Notes: generated by a model from the letters alone, not told the origin. DNA of 64,000 nt from Streptomyces paradoxus (GCF_014202475.1 NZ_JACHGV010000002.1:186001-250000), one strand, 5' to 3'. Shown: positions 47,134-56,936, counted from the first letter of the stretch. Program-made: numbers and translations.

Positions 47134-47360
47134 AAAGCTCCCCCGTGGTGATGTTGCGGCCTGCGAATCGACGAAAGGTGGCCGGTAATAGTACGTAGAT
47201 GTCCATGTCACAGGTTCCCATGAGGCATGAATTTCAGGTAACGCGGGCAAGCACAGCCGGGCCCGGCCATGACGACGGTAGTCCGCGGCGGCCGTCGGCG
47301 CCGCTCGTGACCGCGGCCCCCGCGTTGTCGTGAGCAGGACCGAGAGGGCAGGATGACCGC

Positions 47361-48275
47361 ATGACGCACGCCATGCTGAAGGGGTCGAACGTCCCGCTGG
47401 AAGCCACCACGGTGCGCGCCGTGCTGCGCTGGACACCGGGGCAGGGGGTTCCTGACGTCGACGCCTCCGCGCTGCTCCTCGGCCCCGACGGTCGTGTGCG
47501 CTCCGACGAGGACTTCGTCTTCTACAACCAGCCCCGGCACCCGGCCGGGAAGGTGTGGCGGCTCGGCAAGAAGCGGGTCGCCGAGGGCCTGACCGACACG
47601 ATCCAGACAGATCTCACCGGTGTCGAGTCCGGGGTCAGCCGGATTCTGCTGGTCGCATCGGCGGACGGTGTGACGTTCGACCGCGTGCGGGAGCTGCGCA
47701 TCCTGCTGTACGACGCGGCGGACACCGGCGCCGAGGCGCTGGCGTATTTCGACGTCACGCCGGAGACGGGCGAGGAGACCGCGCTGATCTGCGGTGAGCT
47801 GTACCGGCGCGGGGAGGGCTGGAAGTTCCGGGCGCTGGGCGAGGGCTATTCGAACGGGCTGAAGGGGCTCGCGACCGACTTCGGCATCTCGGTGGACGAG
47901 TCGGAGGCGGCGGAGGAGGAGGAGGCGACCACGACGGTCCCCGCGCCGCCGACCACGAACACGGCCGCGCAGCCGACGACAGCGGGCGCTGCCCAGCAGC
48001 CCCCCGAGGTCTCCGTGCCGCTGCCCCCGGAGCAGCCGACCGCGGCGCCCGGACAGCCCGGCTACGGATATCCGCCGCAGCAGCCGCCGGCGACGCAGCC
48101 GGCCTACGGCTACCCGCAGACCACCGGCCGGCCCGCGTACGGCTACCCCCAGGCGCCGGCAGCGTCGGGTGCCGCGGGGGCGCAGAGCGGCTACGGCTAC
48201 CCGCCGCCGGTCACCGCGGTCCCCGACCCGGACTTCGCGCTGCCCCCGCAGGGCCCGCAGTTCGTGGGGCGCTGA
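47361..48275 (+). CDS. TerD family protein with Tyr/Pro/Gly-rich C-terminal tail
   Basis: 304 residues. N-terminal 185 residues are a TerD domain: [94 protein letters not shown]. After an acidic run (EAAEEEE) come about 110 residues rich in Pro, Gln and Tyr with repeats GYGYP, AYGYPQ and AYGYPQA. TerD proteins bind Ca2+ and act in tellurite/stress response; the tail may drive oligomerisation or phase separation. Divergent from the HpcH-PRTase-HAD operon. Confidence 0.88.
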   Translation: MTHAMLKGSNVPLEATTVRAVLRWTPGQGVPDVDASALLLGPDGRVRSDEDFVFYNQPRHPAGKVWRLGKKRVAEGLTDTIQTDLTGVESGVSRILLVASADGVTFDRVRELRILLYDAADTGAEALAYFDVTPETGEETALICGELYRRGEGWKFRALGEGYSNGLKGLATDFGISVDESEAAEEEEATTTVPAPPTTNTAAQPTTAGAAQQPPEVSVPLPPEQPTAAPGQPGYGYPPQQPPATQPAYGYPQTTGRPAYGYPQAPAASGAAGAQSGYGYPPPVTAVPDPDFALPPQGPQFVGR

Positions 48276-48312
48276 GCAGAGCTCCGGCGCGTGGCCGGTC
48301 ACGGCCGCGCGG

Positions 48313-49050
48313 TCAGCGGTCGACCTTGGTCTTGTAGCCCCGCCCCCACTGCAGTCCCCACCCGTACAACCGGTCGAGCTCGGCCTGGAAGCCGTAGACG
48401 AACTTCGCCTCGCGGCGGACGATGATCTCGTTCTTCACCTTCTCGATCATGACGACGGCGCAGGAGCGGGCCTGCGGCTGGCGTTCGTCGAGGTGGATCT
48501 CGACGCGGGGGCCGTTGCTCGGGTAAAGGGTGACGATGGCGTGCGCGCGGTCGAAGGCGGGCGTCTGGTCGTAGATGTAGACGAAGACCAGCAGCCGCTT
48601 GATGCTGTCGCGGTGGTCGAGGTTGATGTACATCGTCTCGCCGGACGCGGAGCCGAAGCGGTCGTCGCCGCTGAGCTTGACGTACGGCGCGGCGTTGGTG
48701 TCCCCGAAGTAGCCGCCGAGGGGCTGGACGACGCCCTTGCTGCCGTCCTGGAGCTCGTAGAGGCAGCCGAGGTCGAGGTCGACGTTGACCATGCTCTGGC
48801 TGTGGCCGACGACCTCGGGGGGCTTGAGGGCCCGGAAGGGATGGCGCAGCAGGCTCTCGCGCTGGGAGCCGCCGAAGTCGGAGGTGCGCATCCGCCAGCT
48901 CAGGTTGACGCGCAGATGGCCGGTGGCCGCGCCCTGTTTGGTCAGTGATATCTGCGCGCGTCGCTTGGTCAGCTCGATCGCGTTGGTCGACGCGTCGCCC
49001 GAGTCGAACTGCGCCTCGCGCCCACGCCGAAGTCCGTCGAACAGGCCCAT
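48313..49050 (-). CDS. TerA-like/TerD-superfamily protein
   Basis: 245 residues from ATG at 49050; a longer frame upstream lacks similarity. Short N-terminal leader GLFDGLRRGREAQFDSGDAS, then a TerD-superfamily domain: NVDLDLGCLYELQDGSKGVVQPLGG, YVKLSGDDRFGSASGETMYINL, RLLVFVYIYDQTPAFDRAHAIV and KNEIIVRREAKFVYGFQAELDRLYGWGLQWGRGYK. This arrangement is nearest to the C-terminal half of TerA. Probably Ca2+-binding scaffold of the Ter complex. Converges on the tailed TerD gene. Confidence 0.8.
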   Translation of the reverse strand: MGLFDGLRRGREAQFDSGDASTNAIELTKRRAQISLTKQGAATGHLRVNLSWRMRTSDFGGSQRESLLRHPFRALKPPEVVGHSQSMVNVDLDLGCLYELQDGSKGVVQPLGGYFGDTNAAPYVKLSGDDRFGSASGETMYINLDHRDSIKRLLVFVYIYDQTPAFDRAHAIVTLYPSNGPRVEIHLDERQPQARSCAVVMIEKVKNEIIVRREAKFVYGFQAELDRLYGWGLQWGRGYKTKVDR

Positions 49051-49178
49051 TCCGCCCCCACGTTCACTCGGAGACCGCAGGTCATCACCGTACCCACGGC
49101 CCATGACGACCGACGGGGCGGCCGCCGAGGAGTCCTCGGTGGCCGCCCCGCACAGAGCGTTCCTCACCCGGAGGGGTG

Positions 49179-50324
49179 TCACACCCCGGACGAGACCTCA
49201 GTCTTCGAGTCCGAGCCGGCGTCCCCCTCGGCCGCCGCGATGGCGCGGTTGCGCCGTACGGAGGACCAGAAGGAGGCACCGATCAGGACGACCCCGATGA
49301 GGCCGGTGATGATCTCGTTGATCTCGTACCGGATGGTGACGAGCAGGATCGCGGCGAGCGCGCCGATGGCGTAGTGCGCGCCGTGCTCCAGGTAGACGTA
49401 GTCGTCGAGGGTGCCCTGGCGGACCAGGTAGACCGTCAGCGACCGGACGTACATGGCGCCGATGCCGAGGCCGAGGGCCATCAGGACGATGTCGTTGGTG
49501 ATGGCGAAGGCGCCGATCACGCCGTCGAAGGAGAAGGACGCGTCCAGGACCTCCAGGTAGAGGAACATGAAGAACGCGGCCTTGCCCGCCACGACGACCG
49601 CGGAGCGCGGCTTGCCGGCGCGCACCGCTTCTTCCTCCTGCTCGTGCTCGCGTTCCTCCTCCTCTTCGAGCTTGTCCTCGAAGTAGCCGGAGAGACCGCC
49701 CACGATCATGTAGGTGATCAGGCCCGCGATGCCGGAGAGCAGGACCGTCTCCGCCTTGTCGACGTGGGTGCCGCCGTGCTGGTGGGCGTGGGTCGCGAAG
49801 GTCATGGCCGAGATCAGCAGGACGATCAGCGCGATGCAGACCGACAGCATGTCGACCTTGCCGAGCTTGGCCAGCGGACGCTCCAGCCAGCCGAGCCACT
49901 TGATGTCCCGGTCCTCGAAGATGAAGTCGAGGAAGATCATCAGCAGGAACATGCCACCGAACGCGGCGATCGCCGGGTGCGCGTCGGTGACCAGCTGCTG
50001 GTACTGGTCCTTGTCGGTGAGCGCGAGATCGACGGCCTCGATCGGCCCGAGCTGGGCGCTGATCGCGACGATCACGACAGGGAAGATCAGCCGCATGCCG
50101 AAGACGGCGATCAGGATGCCGATCGTGAGGAAGATTTTCTGCCAGAAGGCACTCATCTTCTTCAGGATCCCGGCGTTGACCACCGCATTGTCGAAGGACA
50201 GCGAGATCTCGAGGACGGACAGGATCGCTACGACACCGAACGCGGTCCACCCTCCGTAGAAGACCGCTGCGACCAGGCCGAGCGCGGTGACCGCGAACGA
50301 CCACCCGAAGGTTTTCAGAACCAC
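49179..50324 (-). CDS. DUF475/TerC-like integral membrane protein
   Basis: 381 residues from GTG. About nine membrane helices. TerC-superfamily acidic motifs: LSVLEISLSFDNAVVNAGIL near the N terminus and EVLDASFSFDGVIGAFAIT in the second half, the SFDN/SFDG pair typical of DUF475. A long acidic cytoplasmic loop (EDKLEEEEEREHEQEEEAV) and a His-rich loop (HAHQHGGTH) could bind metal ions. TerC proteins are linked to Mn2+ export and to Ter complexes. It follows a terD gene on the same strand. Confidence 0.87.
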   Translation of the reverse strand: MVLKTFGWSFAVTALGLVAAVFYGGWTAFGVVAILSVLEISLSFDNAVVNAGILKKMSAFWQKIFLTIGILIAVFGMRLIFPVVIVAISAQLGPIEAVDLALTDKDQYQQLVTDAHPAIAAFGGMFLLMIFLDFIFEDRDIKWLGWLERPLAKLGKVDMLSVCIALIVLLISAMTFATHAHQHGGTHVDKAETVLLSGIAGLITYMIVGGLSGYFEDKLEEEEEREHEQEEEAVRAGKPRSAVVVAGKAAFFMFLYLEVLDASFSFDGVIGAFAITNDIVLMALGLGIGAMYVRSLTVYLVRQGTLDDYVYLEHGAHYAIGALAAILLVTIRYEINEIITGLIGVVLIGASFWSSVRRNRAIAAAEGDAGSDSKTEVSSGV

Positions 50325-50438
50325 TGGCTACCCAATCGTGTGTGTACGGGGCTCCCCCGCGCCGTACCCGGCTTTACGAACTTTTGAAGCCGAAGTCTAG
50401 TCGGGCCCCCTCCGCACCCCACTGGCCCCTGGATTTTG

Positions 50439-50456
50439 CTCATAACGCGTTATGAG
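50439..50456. promoter_or_regulatory. 18-bp perfect palindrome at terD/DUF475 junction
   Basis: CTCATAACGCGTTATGAG is perfectly self-complementary and much more A+T-rich than its surroundings. It spans the terD stop codon and lies about 115 bases before the DUF475 start. It could be an operator for DUF475 or a short terminator stem for terD; there is no T-run on the minus strand after it, which favours an operator. Confidence 0.45.
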
Positions 50457-51025
50457 ACGTTGACCCCGAAGTCCAGTGCGATGCCCCGCAGCCCCGACGC
50501 GTACCCCTGCCCGACGGCCCTGAACTTCCATTCGCCCTGATAGCGATAGAGCTCGCCGAAGATCATCGCGGTTTCCGTGGAGGCGTCCTCGCTGAGGTCG
50601 TAGCGGGCGAGCTCCTGGCCGTCGGCCTGGTTGACCACCCGGATGAAGGCGTTGCTGACCTGGCCGAAGGTCTGGCCGCGCTCGTCGGCCATGTGGATCG
50701 AGACGGGGAACACGATCTTGTCGCACCCCGGCGGCACCTTGGGCAGGTCGATCAGGAGCGACTCGTCGTCGCCGTCGCCCTCGCCGGTGAGGTTGTCGCC
50801 GGTGTGCTCGACCGAGCCGTCCGGGCTCTTGAGCTGGTTGTAGAAGACGAACCACTCGTCCCCGAGCACGCGCCCGTTGCTGCACATCAGGGCGCTGGCA
50901 TCGAGGTCGAAGGGTGCTCCGGTGGTGGAGCGCGCGTCCCAGCCGAGCCCGACCAGCACCTGAGTGAGGTTGGGTGCGGCCTTGGACAGGGAGACATTGC
51001 CCCCCTTGGCGAGCGTGACGCCCAT
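50450..51025 (-). CDS. TerD family protein (paralogue 1)
   Basis: 191 residues, standard length. Sequence [74 protein letters not shown] (Asp-rich Ca2+ site), [40 protein letters not shown]. Ca2+-binding cytoplasmic stress protein. Nearly the same as the neighbouring paralogue at 51165 in architecture; the pair arose by tandem duplication. A tandem hairpin lies between them. Confidence 0.93.
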   Translation of the reverse strand: MGVTLAKGGNVSLSKAAPNLTQVLVGLGWDARSTTGAPFDLDASALMCSNGRVLGDEWFVFYNQLKSPDGSVEHTGDNLTGEGDGDDESLLIDLPKVPPGCDKIVFPVSIHMADERGQTFGQVSNAFIRVVNQADGQELARYDLSEDASTETAMIFGELYRYQGEWKFRAVGQGYASGLRGIALDFGVNVS

Positions 51026-51084
51026 GATGCTGTCCCTCCCCTTGGGGCCACAGGCCCGGTGGTGTCACTGAGGTGGTCCTGCAC

Positions 51085-51152
51085 GTCCGGCGCCGCACGT
51101 AAACCGTGCGGCGCCGGACAAGAAGGCCTTCGGGCCCTGTCGCCAGGGCCCG
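51085..51152 (-). terminator. Two tandem terminator hairpins between terD paralogues
   Basis: First on the transcript: CGGGCCCTG (51131-51139) with CAGGGCCCG (51144-51152), 9 bp. Second: GTCCGGCGCCGCACG (51085-51099) with CGTGCGGCGCCGGAC (51105-51119), a perfect 15-bp stem. They follow the stop of the upstream terD (51165), so the paralogues are probably separate transcription units. Confidence 0.8.
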
Positions 51153-51164
51153 TGCGGTGGTGGT

Positions 51165-51740
51165 TCAGACGTTCACGCCGAAGTCCTGCGCGATGCCGCG
51201 CAGGCCCGAGGCGTAGCCCTGGCCGATGGCGCGGAACTTCCACTCCGCGCCGTGCCGGTAGAGCTCACCGAAGACCATCGCGGTCTCGGTCGAGGCGTCC
51301 TCGCTCAGGTCGTACCGGGCGATCTCGGCGCCGCCCGCCTGGTTCACGACGCGGATGAACGCGTTGCGCACCTGGCCGAAGGACTGCTGGCGGGTCTCGG
51401 CGTCGTAGATCGAGACCGGGAAGACGATCTTTTCCACGTCGGCCGGGACGGTGGCGAGGTTGACCTTGATCTGCTCGTCGTCGCCCTCGCCCTCACCGGT
51501 GAGGTTGTCACCGGTGTGCTCCACGGAGCCGTCCGGGGTCTTGAGGTTGTTGAAGAAGATGAAGTGCTGGTCGTTGCCGACCTTGCCGGAGTTGTTCAGC
51601 AGCAGCGCGCTGGCGTCCAGGTCGAAGTCCGTGCCGGTCGTGGTGCGGACGTCCCACCCCAGACCGATGATGACCGCGGTCAGGCCCGGCGCCTCCTTGG
51701 TCAGCGATACGTTGCCGCCCTTGCTGAGGCTGACTCCCAC
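51165..51740 (-). CDS. TerD family protein (paralogue 2)
   Basis: 191 residues from GTG with GGAGG four bases upstream. [116 protein letters not shown]. Same acidic calcium loop as paralogue 1. Ends immediately before strong tandem terminators. Confidence 0.93.
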   Translation of the reverse strand: MGVSLSKGGNVSLTKEAPGLTAVIIGLGWDVRTTTGTDFDLDASALLLNNSGKVGNDQHFIFFNNLKTPDGSVEHTGDNLTGEGEGDDEQIKVNLATVPADVEKIVFPVSIYDAETRQQSFGQVRNAFIRVVNQAGGAEIARYDLSEDASTETAMVFGELYRHGAEWKFRAIGQGYASGLRGIAQDFGVNV

Positions 51741-51861
51741 GAGTCCTCCATTGGTGTCCAGGGGCGGGATGCCCCGTTGTGCTCGGATGTCGGATCAACG
51801 AGTCGATCCTAGTGACGGGTTCCCGCCCCACCCAGGCCCTGAAGCAGGGAATTGAGCGGGT

Positions 51862-51882
51862 GTCGGGCGCGTGCCGCCCGAC
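51862..51882 (-). terminator. Terminator after peroxiredoxin gene
   Basis: GTCGGGCG (51862-51869) and CGCCCGAC (51875-51882), 8-bp perfect stem with a 5-base loop, just 3' of the peroxiredoxin stop at 51887. Confidence 0.7.
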
Positions 51883-51886
51883 CGGG

Positions 51887-52345
51887 TCACAGGGAGTCGA
51901 GCGCCTTCACGTAGTCGTTCAGGTCGCGCGCGTCCGGCAGGCCGTTGACGACGGTCCACCGCACGACGCCTTCCTTGTCGATGACGAAGGTGCCGCGCAC
52001 GGCGCAGCCCTTGTCCTCGTCGAAGACGCCGTAGGCCCGTGAGACGTTGCCGTGCGGCCAGAAGTCGGACAGCAGCGGGTACTCCAGGCCCTCCTGCTCG
52101 GCGAAGACGCGCAGGGTGTGGATGGAGTCGTTGGAGACGGCGAGCAGCTCGGTGTCGCGGTCGGAGAACTGCGGCAGGTTGTCGCGCAGCTCGCACAGCT
52201 CGCCGGTGCACACGCCGGTGAAGGCGAAGGGGTAGAAGAGCAGCACCACGTTCTTGCGGCCCCGGAAGTCGGACAGTTTCACGGCCCTGCCGTGGTTGTC
52301 CTTGAGCTCGAAGTCAGGGGCCTTCTCGCCGGCCTGGATCGCCAT
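51887..52345 (-). CDS. AhpE/BCP-type peroxiredoxin
   Basis: 152 residues from ATG at 52345. Thioredoxin-fold peroxiredoxin: [45 protein letters not shown] in which the Cys of GVCTGE is the peroxidatic residue, then LCELRD with a second Cys four residues on, as in AhpE-like enzymes. Conserved [14 protein letters not shown]. Reduces peroxides in the cytoplasm. Lies next to DUF3052 and aceE, an arrangement I recall from other streptomycete chromosomes. Confidence 0.9.
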   Translation of the reverse strand: MAIQAGEKAPDFELKDNHGRAVKLSDFRGRKNVVLLFYPFAFTGVCTGELCELRDNLPQFSDRDTELLAVSNDSIHTLRVFAEQEGLEYPLLSDFWPHGNVSRAYGVFDEDKGCAVRGTFVIDKEGVVRWTVVNGLPDARDLNDYVKALDSL

Positions 52346-52414
52346 CGCTGTGGGTGTCCCTTCGTGGGGCTTTTCGGGTGGGACCACCCTACGCAGGCAC
52401 CGGCACAGGCCGAT

Positions 52415-52441
52415 GGGCGGGCCGACGGCGCCGGCCCGCCC
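52415..52441 (-). terminator. Terminator after DUF3052 gene
   Basis: GGGCGGGCCG (52415-52424) and CGGCCCGCCC (52432-52441): a perfect 10-bp stem with a 7-base loop, nine bases 3' of the DUF3052 stop. Confidence 0.75.
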
Positions 52442-52450
52442 GCGGTTCGA

Positions 52451-52888
52451 CTACCGCTTGGACTTCGCGGCCTTGGGCGTGGCCAGCCGGCTGCCGCTCC
52501 AGTCCTTGCCGACGCTGACGCTCTTGGACGCCGTCAGACCCGCCGTGGTGGCGGCTTCCGAGATGTCGCTCGGCTCCACGTACCCCGAACGGCCGGTCTT
52601 CGGCGTCAGGAGCAGGATCGCGCCGCCCTCTTCGATGTACGTGGTGGCATCCACCAGCGCATCCGTCAGGTCGCCGTCGTCGTCACGGAACCACAGCACA
52701 ACGGCATCGGCCACGTCGTCGTAGTCCTCGTCCACCAGGTCGGCCTCGATGATGCCCTCGATGGCCTTGCGGAGCTCCTGGTCCACGTCGTCGTCGTAGC
52801 CGATCTCCTGGACCACCTGCCCGGGCTGGAACCCCAGCCTGGCGGCAGGGTTCGTCCGCTCCTCCGCGTGGTCCGCGGTCGCGCTCAC
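52451..52888 (-). CDS. DUF3052 domain protein
   Basis: 145 residues from GTG at 52888 with AGGAGG six bases upstream. Acidic cytoplasmic protein: AARLGFQPGQVVQEIGYDDDVD, EADLVDEDYDDVADAVVLWFRDDDGDLTDALVDA, GAILLLTPKTGRSGYVEPSDISEAA. The family is conserved in actinobacteria and typically divergent from aceE, as here. Function unknown; a regulatory link with pyruvate dehydrogenase is suggested only by position. Confidence 0.9.
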   Translation of the reverse strand: MSATADHAEERTNPAARLGFQPGQVVQEIGYDDDVDQELRKAIEGIIEADLVDEDYDDVADAVVLWFRDDDGDLTDALVDATTYIEEGGAILLLTPKTGRSGYVEPSDISEAATTAGLTASKSVSVGKDWSGSRLATPKAAKSKR

Positions 52889-53306
52889 GGGTTGCCTCCT
52901 GATCATGTCTTGGGAATAACTCAGCCACGCGCGTGCGCGAAGCATTGGCCGTAGTCCACACGGGCGGGGCGGATCGCGCAAGTACCCGGCCGTTCAGACC
53001 GCCGAAACGGTGACGATCCTGGCCGTGTCACCGCAACTCCAGGCACACCATCATGGCCCCAGGTGACGCACACCACACCTTTCTGCCCCGTTTGGGCGTT
53101 TGGGAATCGTCTGTGGGTACGAGACTCGAAGGTATTCACCCCATACGTCACGGAGTCGATCTCACGTCTGGGTTACCGCTCGGTAGAGATGACGTTTCAC
53201 GGCCGCGAGGTGGACCATGGGGAGCGGCGCGCCCCCCAGCGACGACGCCCCGGCGACGACAGCGAAACAGCGGCCCTCGCAGGCCCTCTGACAGGTAAGG
53301 AACAGC
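52889..53306. other. 418-base divergent region between DUF3052 and aceE
   Basis: Holds the promoters of both genes. Near its right end a 24-codon frame (ATG 53217, stop 53289-53291) has a well-spaced GAGGTGG ribosome site and ends 15 bases before the aceE start. No riboswitch or strong hairpin is recognised. Confidence 0.5.
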
Positions 53307-56054
53307 GTGGCTTCCGCATCCGATCGCAACCCGATCATCATTGGCGGCCTTCCGAGTCAGGTTCCTGACTTCGATCCCGAAGAGACTCAGGAGTGGCTCG
53401 ACTCCCTCGACGCCGCCGTCGACGAGCGCGGCCGGGAACGTGCCCGCTACCTGATGCTGCGGCTGATCGAGCGGGCCCGCGAGAAGCGCGTGGCCGTGCC
53501 GGAGATGCGCAGCACGGACTACGTCAACACCATCCCCACCAAGAGCGAGCCGTTCTTCCCGGGCAACGAGGACATCGAGCGCAAGGTCCTCAACGCCACC
53601 CGCTGGAACGCGGCGGTGATGGTCTCCCGGGCCCAGCGCCCCGGCATCGGGGTCGGCGGGCACATCGCCACGTTCGCGTCCTCCGCCTCCCTCTACGACG
53701 TCGGCTTCAACCACTTCTTCCGCGGCAAGGACGAGGGCGACGGCGGCGACCAGGTCTTCTTCCAGGGGCACGCCTCGCCGGGCATCTACGCCCGCGCGTT
53801 CCTGCTGGACCGGCTCGGCGAGCAGCACCTGGACGGCTTCCGCCAGGAGAAGTCGAAGGCGCCGCACGCGCTGTCGTCGTACCCCCACCCGCGGTCGATG
53901 CCGGACTTCTGGGAGTTCCCGACGGTGTCGATGGGCCTCGGCCCGATCGGTGCGATCTACCAGGCGCGGATGAACCGCTACATGGAGGCGCGCGGGATCG
54001 CCGACACCTCCAAGTCGCACGTCTGGGCGTTCCTCGGCGACGGCGAGATGGACGAGCCGGAGTCGCTGGGCCAGCTGTCCATCGCCGCCCGCGAGGGCCT
54101 GGACAACCTCACGTTCGTCGTCAACTGCAACCTCCAGCGGCTCGACGGCCCGGTGCGCGGCAACGGGAAGATCATCCAGGAGCTGGAGTCGATCTTCCGG
54201 GGTGCCGGCTGGAACGTGATCAAGCTGGTCTGGGACCGCAGCTGGGACCCGCTGCTCGCCCAGGACCGCGACGGCGTGCTCGTCAACAAGATGAACACCA
54301 CGCCGGACGGGCAGTTCCAGACGTACGCCACGGAGACCGGCGCGTACATCCGCGACCACTTCTTCGGTGACGACCACCGGCTGCGGGCGATGGTCGAGGG
54401 CATGACCGACGACCAGATCCTGCACCTCGGCCGCGGCGGTCACGACCACAAGAAGATCTTCGCGGCGTACAAGGCGGCCGTGGAGCACAAGGGCCAGCCG
54501 ACGGTGATCCTCGCCAAGACGATCAAGGGCTGGACGCTCGGGCCGAACTTCGAGGGCCGCAACGCCACGCACCAGATGAAGAAGCTGACGGTCGACGACC
54601 TCAAGCGCTTCCGCGACCGTCTGCACCTGCCGATCCCGGACAAGGAGCTGGAGTCCGGCGTGCCGCCGTACTACCACCCGGGCCGGGACTCGGAGGAGAT
54701 CCAGTACATGCACGACCGCCGCAAGTCTCTCGGCGGTTACGTCCCCACGCGCGTGGTCCGCTCCAAGCCGCTGGCACTGCCCGATGACAAGACGTACGCG
54801 ACCGTGAAGAAGGGCTCGGGCCAGCAGTCCATCGCGACGACCATGGCCTTCGTCCGGCTCCTCAAGGACCTCATGCGGGACAAGGAGATCGGCAAGCGGT
54901 TCGTGCTGATCGCGCCCGACGAGTACCGCACGTTCGGCATGGACTCGTTCTTCCCGAGCGCGAAGATCTACAACCCGCTCGGTCAGCAGTACGAGTCGGT
55001 CGACCGCGACCTGCTGCTCGCCTACAAGGAGTCGCCGAACGGCCAGATGCTGCACGACGGCATCTCGGAGGCGGGCTGCACAGCCTCGCTCATCGCCGCC
55101 GGCTCGGCCTACGCCACACACGGCGAGCCGCTGATCCCGGTCTACGTCTTCTACTCGATGTTCGGCTTCCAGCGCACCGGCGACCAGTTCTGGCAGATGG
55201 CGGACCAGCTGGCCCGCGGCTTCGTCCTGGGCGCGACCGCCGGGCGTACGACCCTGACCGGTGAGGGCCTGCAGCACGCGGACGGCCACTCCCAGCTGCT
55301 CGCCTCCACGAACCCGGGCTGCGTCGCCTACGACCCGGCGTTCGGCTTCGAGATCGCCCACATCGTCAAGGACGGCCTGCGCCGGATGTACGGCGGCTCC
55401 GAGGAGCACCCGCACGGCGAGGACGTCTTCTACTACCTGACCGTCTACAACGAGCCGATCCAGCACCCCGCCGAGCCCGAGAACGTGGACGTCGAGGGCA
55501 TCCTCAAGGGCCTCTACCGGTTCAGCGAGGGCACGGCCGGCTCGATCCCGGCGCAGGTCCTGGCATCCGGTGTCGCGCTGCCCTGGGCGATCGAGGCGCA
55601 GAAGATCCTGGCCGAGGACTGGAACGTCAAGGCGGACGTCTGGTCGGCGACCTCCTGGAACGAGCTGCGGCGCGAGGCCGTGGCTTGCGAGGAGCACAAC
55701 CTGCTGCACCCCGAGGAGGAGCAGCGGGTGCCGTACGTGACGCGCAAGCTCGCGGACGCGCAGGGGCCGGTCGTGGCCGTGTCCGACTGGATGCGGGCCG
55801 TCCCGGACCAGATCGCGCGCTGGGTGCCGCAGACGTACCAGTCGCTCGGCGCGGACGGCTTCGGCTTCGCCGACACGCGGGGCGCCGCCCGGCGGTTCTT
55901 CCACATCGACGCGCAGTCGATCGTGGTGGGCGTGCTGACCGAGCTGGCGCGTGAGGGCAAGGTCGACCGCTCGGTGCTCAAGCAGGCCATCGACCGCTAC
56001 CAGCTGCTCGACGTGTCGGCCGCCGACCCGGGGGCCGCGGGCGGCGACGCGTAG
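53307..56054 (+). CDS. aceE: Pyruvate dehydrogenase E1 component, homodimeric type
   Basis: 915 residues from GTG after AAGGA. Full-length homodimeric E1: substrate/TPP region [24 protein letters not shown] motif [15 protein letters not shown] from about residue 245 ending [39 protein letters not shown] central domain ([13 protein letters not shown]), EGISEAGC region and transketolase C-terminal domain ([17 protein letters not shown]). It decarboxylates pyruvate for acetyl-CoA synthesis with E2/E3 encoded elsewhere. Followed by a strong terminator, so monocistronic. Confidence 0.96.
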   Translation: MASASDRNPIIIGGLPSQVPDFDPEETQEWLDSLDAAVDERGRERARYLMLRLIERAREKRVAVPEMRSTDYVNTIPTKSEPFFPGNEDIERKVLNATRWNAAVMVSRAQRPGIGVGGHIATFASSASLYDVGFNHFFRGKDEGDGGDQVFFQGHASPGIYARAFLLDRLGEQHLDGFRQEKSKAPHALSSYPHPRSMPDFWEFPTVSMGLGPIGAIYQARMNRYMEARGIADTSKSHVWAFLGDGEMDEPESLGQLSIAAREGLDNLTFVVNCNLQRLDGPVRGNGKIIQELESIFRGAGWNVIKLVWDRSWDPLLAQDRDGVLVNKMNTTPDGQFQTYATETGAYIRDHFFGDDHRLRAMVEGMTDDQILHLGRGGHDHKKIFAAYKAAVEHKGQPTVILAKTIKGWTLGPNFEGRNATHQMKKLTVDDLKRFRDRLHLPIPDKELESGVPPYYHPGRDSEEIQYMHDRRKSLGGYVPTRVVRSKPLALPDDKTYATVKKGSGQQSIATTMAFVRLLKDLMRDKEIGKRFVLIAPDEYRTFGMDSFFPSAKIYNPLGQQYESVDRDLLLAYKESPNGQMLHDGISEAGCTASLIAAGSAYATHGEPLIPVYVFYSMFGFQRTGDQFWQMADQLARGFVLGATAGRTTLTGEGLQHADGHSQLLASTNPGCVAYDPAFGFEIAHIVKDGLRRMYGGSEEHPHGEDVFYYLTVYNEPIQHPAEPENVDVEGILKGLYRFSEGTAGSIPAQVLASGVALPWAIEAQKILAEDWNVKADVWSATSWNELRREAVACEEHNLLHPEEEQRVPYVTRKLADAQGPVVAVSDWMRAVPDQIARWVPQTYQSLGADGFGFADTRGAARRFFHIDAQSIVVGVLTELAREGKVDRSVLKQAIDRYQLLDVSAADPGAAGGDA

Positions 56055-56074
56055 GACGCCGAGGGCGTTTCCTC

Positions 56075-56102
56075 GGGGCGGCACCCTGACCGGTGCCGCC
56101 CC
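56075..56102 (+). terminator. Terminator after aceE
   Basis: GGGGCGGCACC (56075-56085) pairs with GGTGCCGCCCC (56092-56102), an 11-bp perfect stem with 6-base loop, 20 bases after the stop and followed by TCGCGTTT. Confidence 0.85.
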
Positions 56103-56124
56103 TCGCGTTTCCTACCATGCATCC

Positions 56125-56871
56125 ATGACGCTCCCGATGACCGCATCGACCACGCCGGCCCGTTGGGAGCGGCGTACCCAGGGCCCGCTGCTGGCGCTGG
56201 CCGTCGTGTTCGCGATCGCCTACGCCATACCGATCGTGGCGCCGCGGGCTCCGCAGGACGTGCTCACCACGTGTCATGTCGCCAACTGGGTGGTGTGGGC
56301 CGCTTTCGCCGCCGACTATCTGGTCCGCCTGTGGCTGGCAGAGGACCGGCTGCGGTTCGTGCGCGGCAATCCGCTGGCCCTGCTGGCCGTCGTGCTGCCG
56401 CTGGTCCAGCCGCTGCGGCTGCTGAAGCTGGTGTCGATGCTGTTCCTCGCCGGGCAGCGGGCGCGGATGGCTTCGCAGGTACGGGTCACCACGTACGTCG
56501 CGGGGTCGTGCCTGGGACTGCTCGTCTTCGGGGCGCTGGCCGTGCTGGAGGTCGAGCGGGACGAGCCCGGTGCCTCCATCCACACCCTGGGGGACGCGGT
56601 CTGGTGGGCGTTCACCACGATGACCACCGTGGGGTACGGGGACATGGCACCGACCACCGGCCTGGGGCGGATGCTGGCGGTCGGGCTGATGCTGTCCGGG
56701 ATCGCGCTGCTCGGTGTCGTGACGGCGAACATCGCCGCGTGGTTCATCGCACGGTTCGAGAAGGACGACGTCGAGGAGCGGAGGCAGACCGAGGCGATCC
56801 GGGAGCTGACCGACGAGGTGCGGGCGCTGCGGGCGGAGTTGGCGGCGCTCAAGGGGACGCCGGCCGACTAG
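56125..56871 (+). CDS. Voltage-gated-like potassium channel
   Basis: 248 residues from ATG at 56125. About six hydrophobic segments: WVVWAAFAADYLVRLWLAEDRLRF (S2-like with basic end) and LPLVQPLRLLKLVSMLF (S4-like, Arg spaced) before the pore WWAFTTMTTVGYGDMAPTTGLGR containing selectivity filter TVGYGD. C-terminal coiled coil (EERRQTEAIRELTDEVRALRAELAAL) probably mediates tetramer assembly. No RCK domain. Confidence 0.9.
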   Translation: MTLPMTASTTPARWERRTQGPLLALAVVFAIAYAIPIVAPRAPQDVLTTCHVANWVVWAAFAADYLVRLWLAEDRLRFVRGNPLALLAVVLPLVQPLRLLKLVSMLFLAGQRARMASQVRVTTYVAGSCLGLLVFGALAVLEVERDEPGASIHTLGDAVWWAFTTMTTVGYGDMAPTTGLGRMLAVGLMLSGIALLGVVTANIAAWFIARFEKDDVEERRQTEAIRELTDEVRALRAELAALKGTPAD

Positions 56872-56889
56872 CGCATCGGGCACGAAGGT

Positions 56890-56917
56890 GGGCCCCCGGT
56901 CGCATCGCCGGAGGCCC
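56890..56917. terminator. Bidirectional terminator hairpin
   Basis: GGGCCCCCGG (56890-56899) and CCGGAGGCCC (56908-56917), 9 of 10 pairs, between the channel stop (56871) and the convergent DUF4190 gene stop (56937). Confidence 0.65.
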
Positions 56918-56936
56918 TTCCCTCGCCGCACTCGGG

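Noticed and set aside
53053..53298. 81-codon frame in the DUF3052-aceE spacer
   Set aside because: It lacks a ribosome site and any family-like composition, and overlaps the more plausible 24-codon frame.
53148..56084. 978-codon open frame antisense to aceE
   Set aside because: It mirrors aceE in a high-G+C sequence, has no family similarity, and its composition (Val/Leu/Arg/Asp-rich) is that of an antisense shadow.
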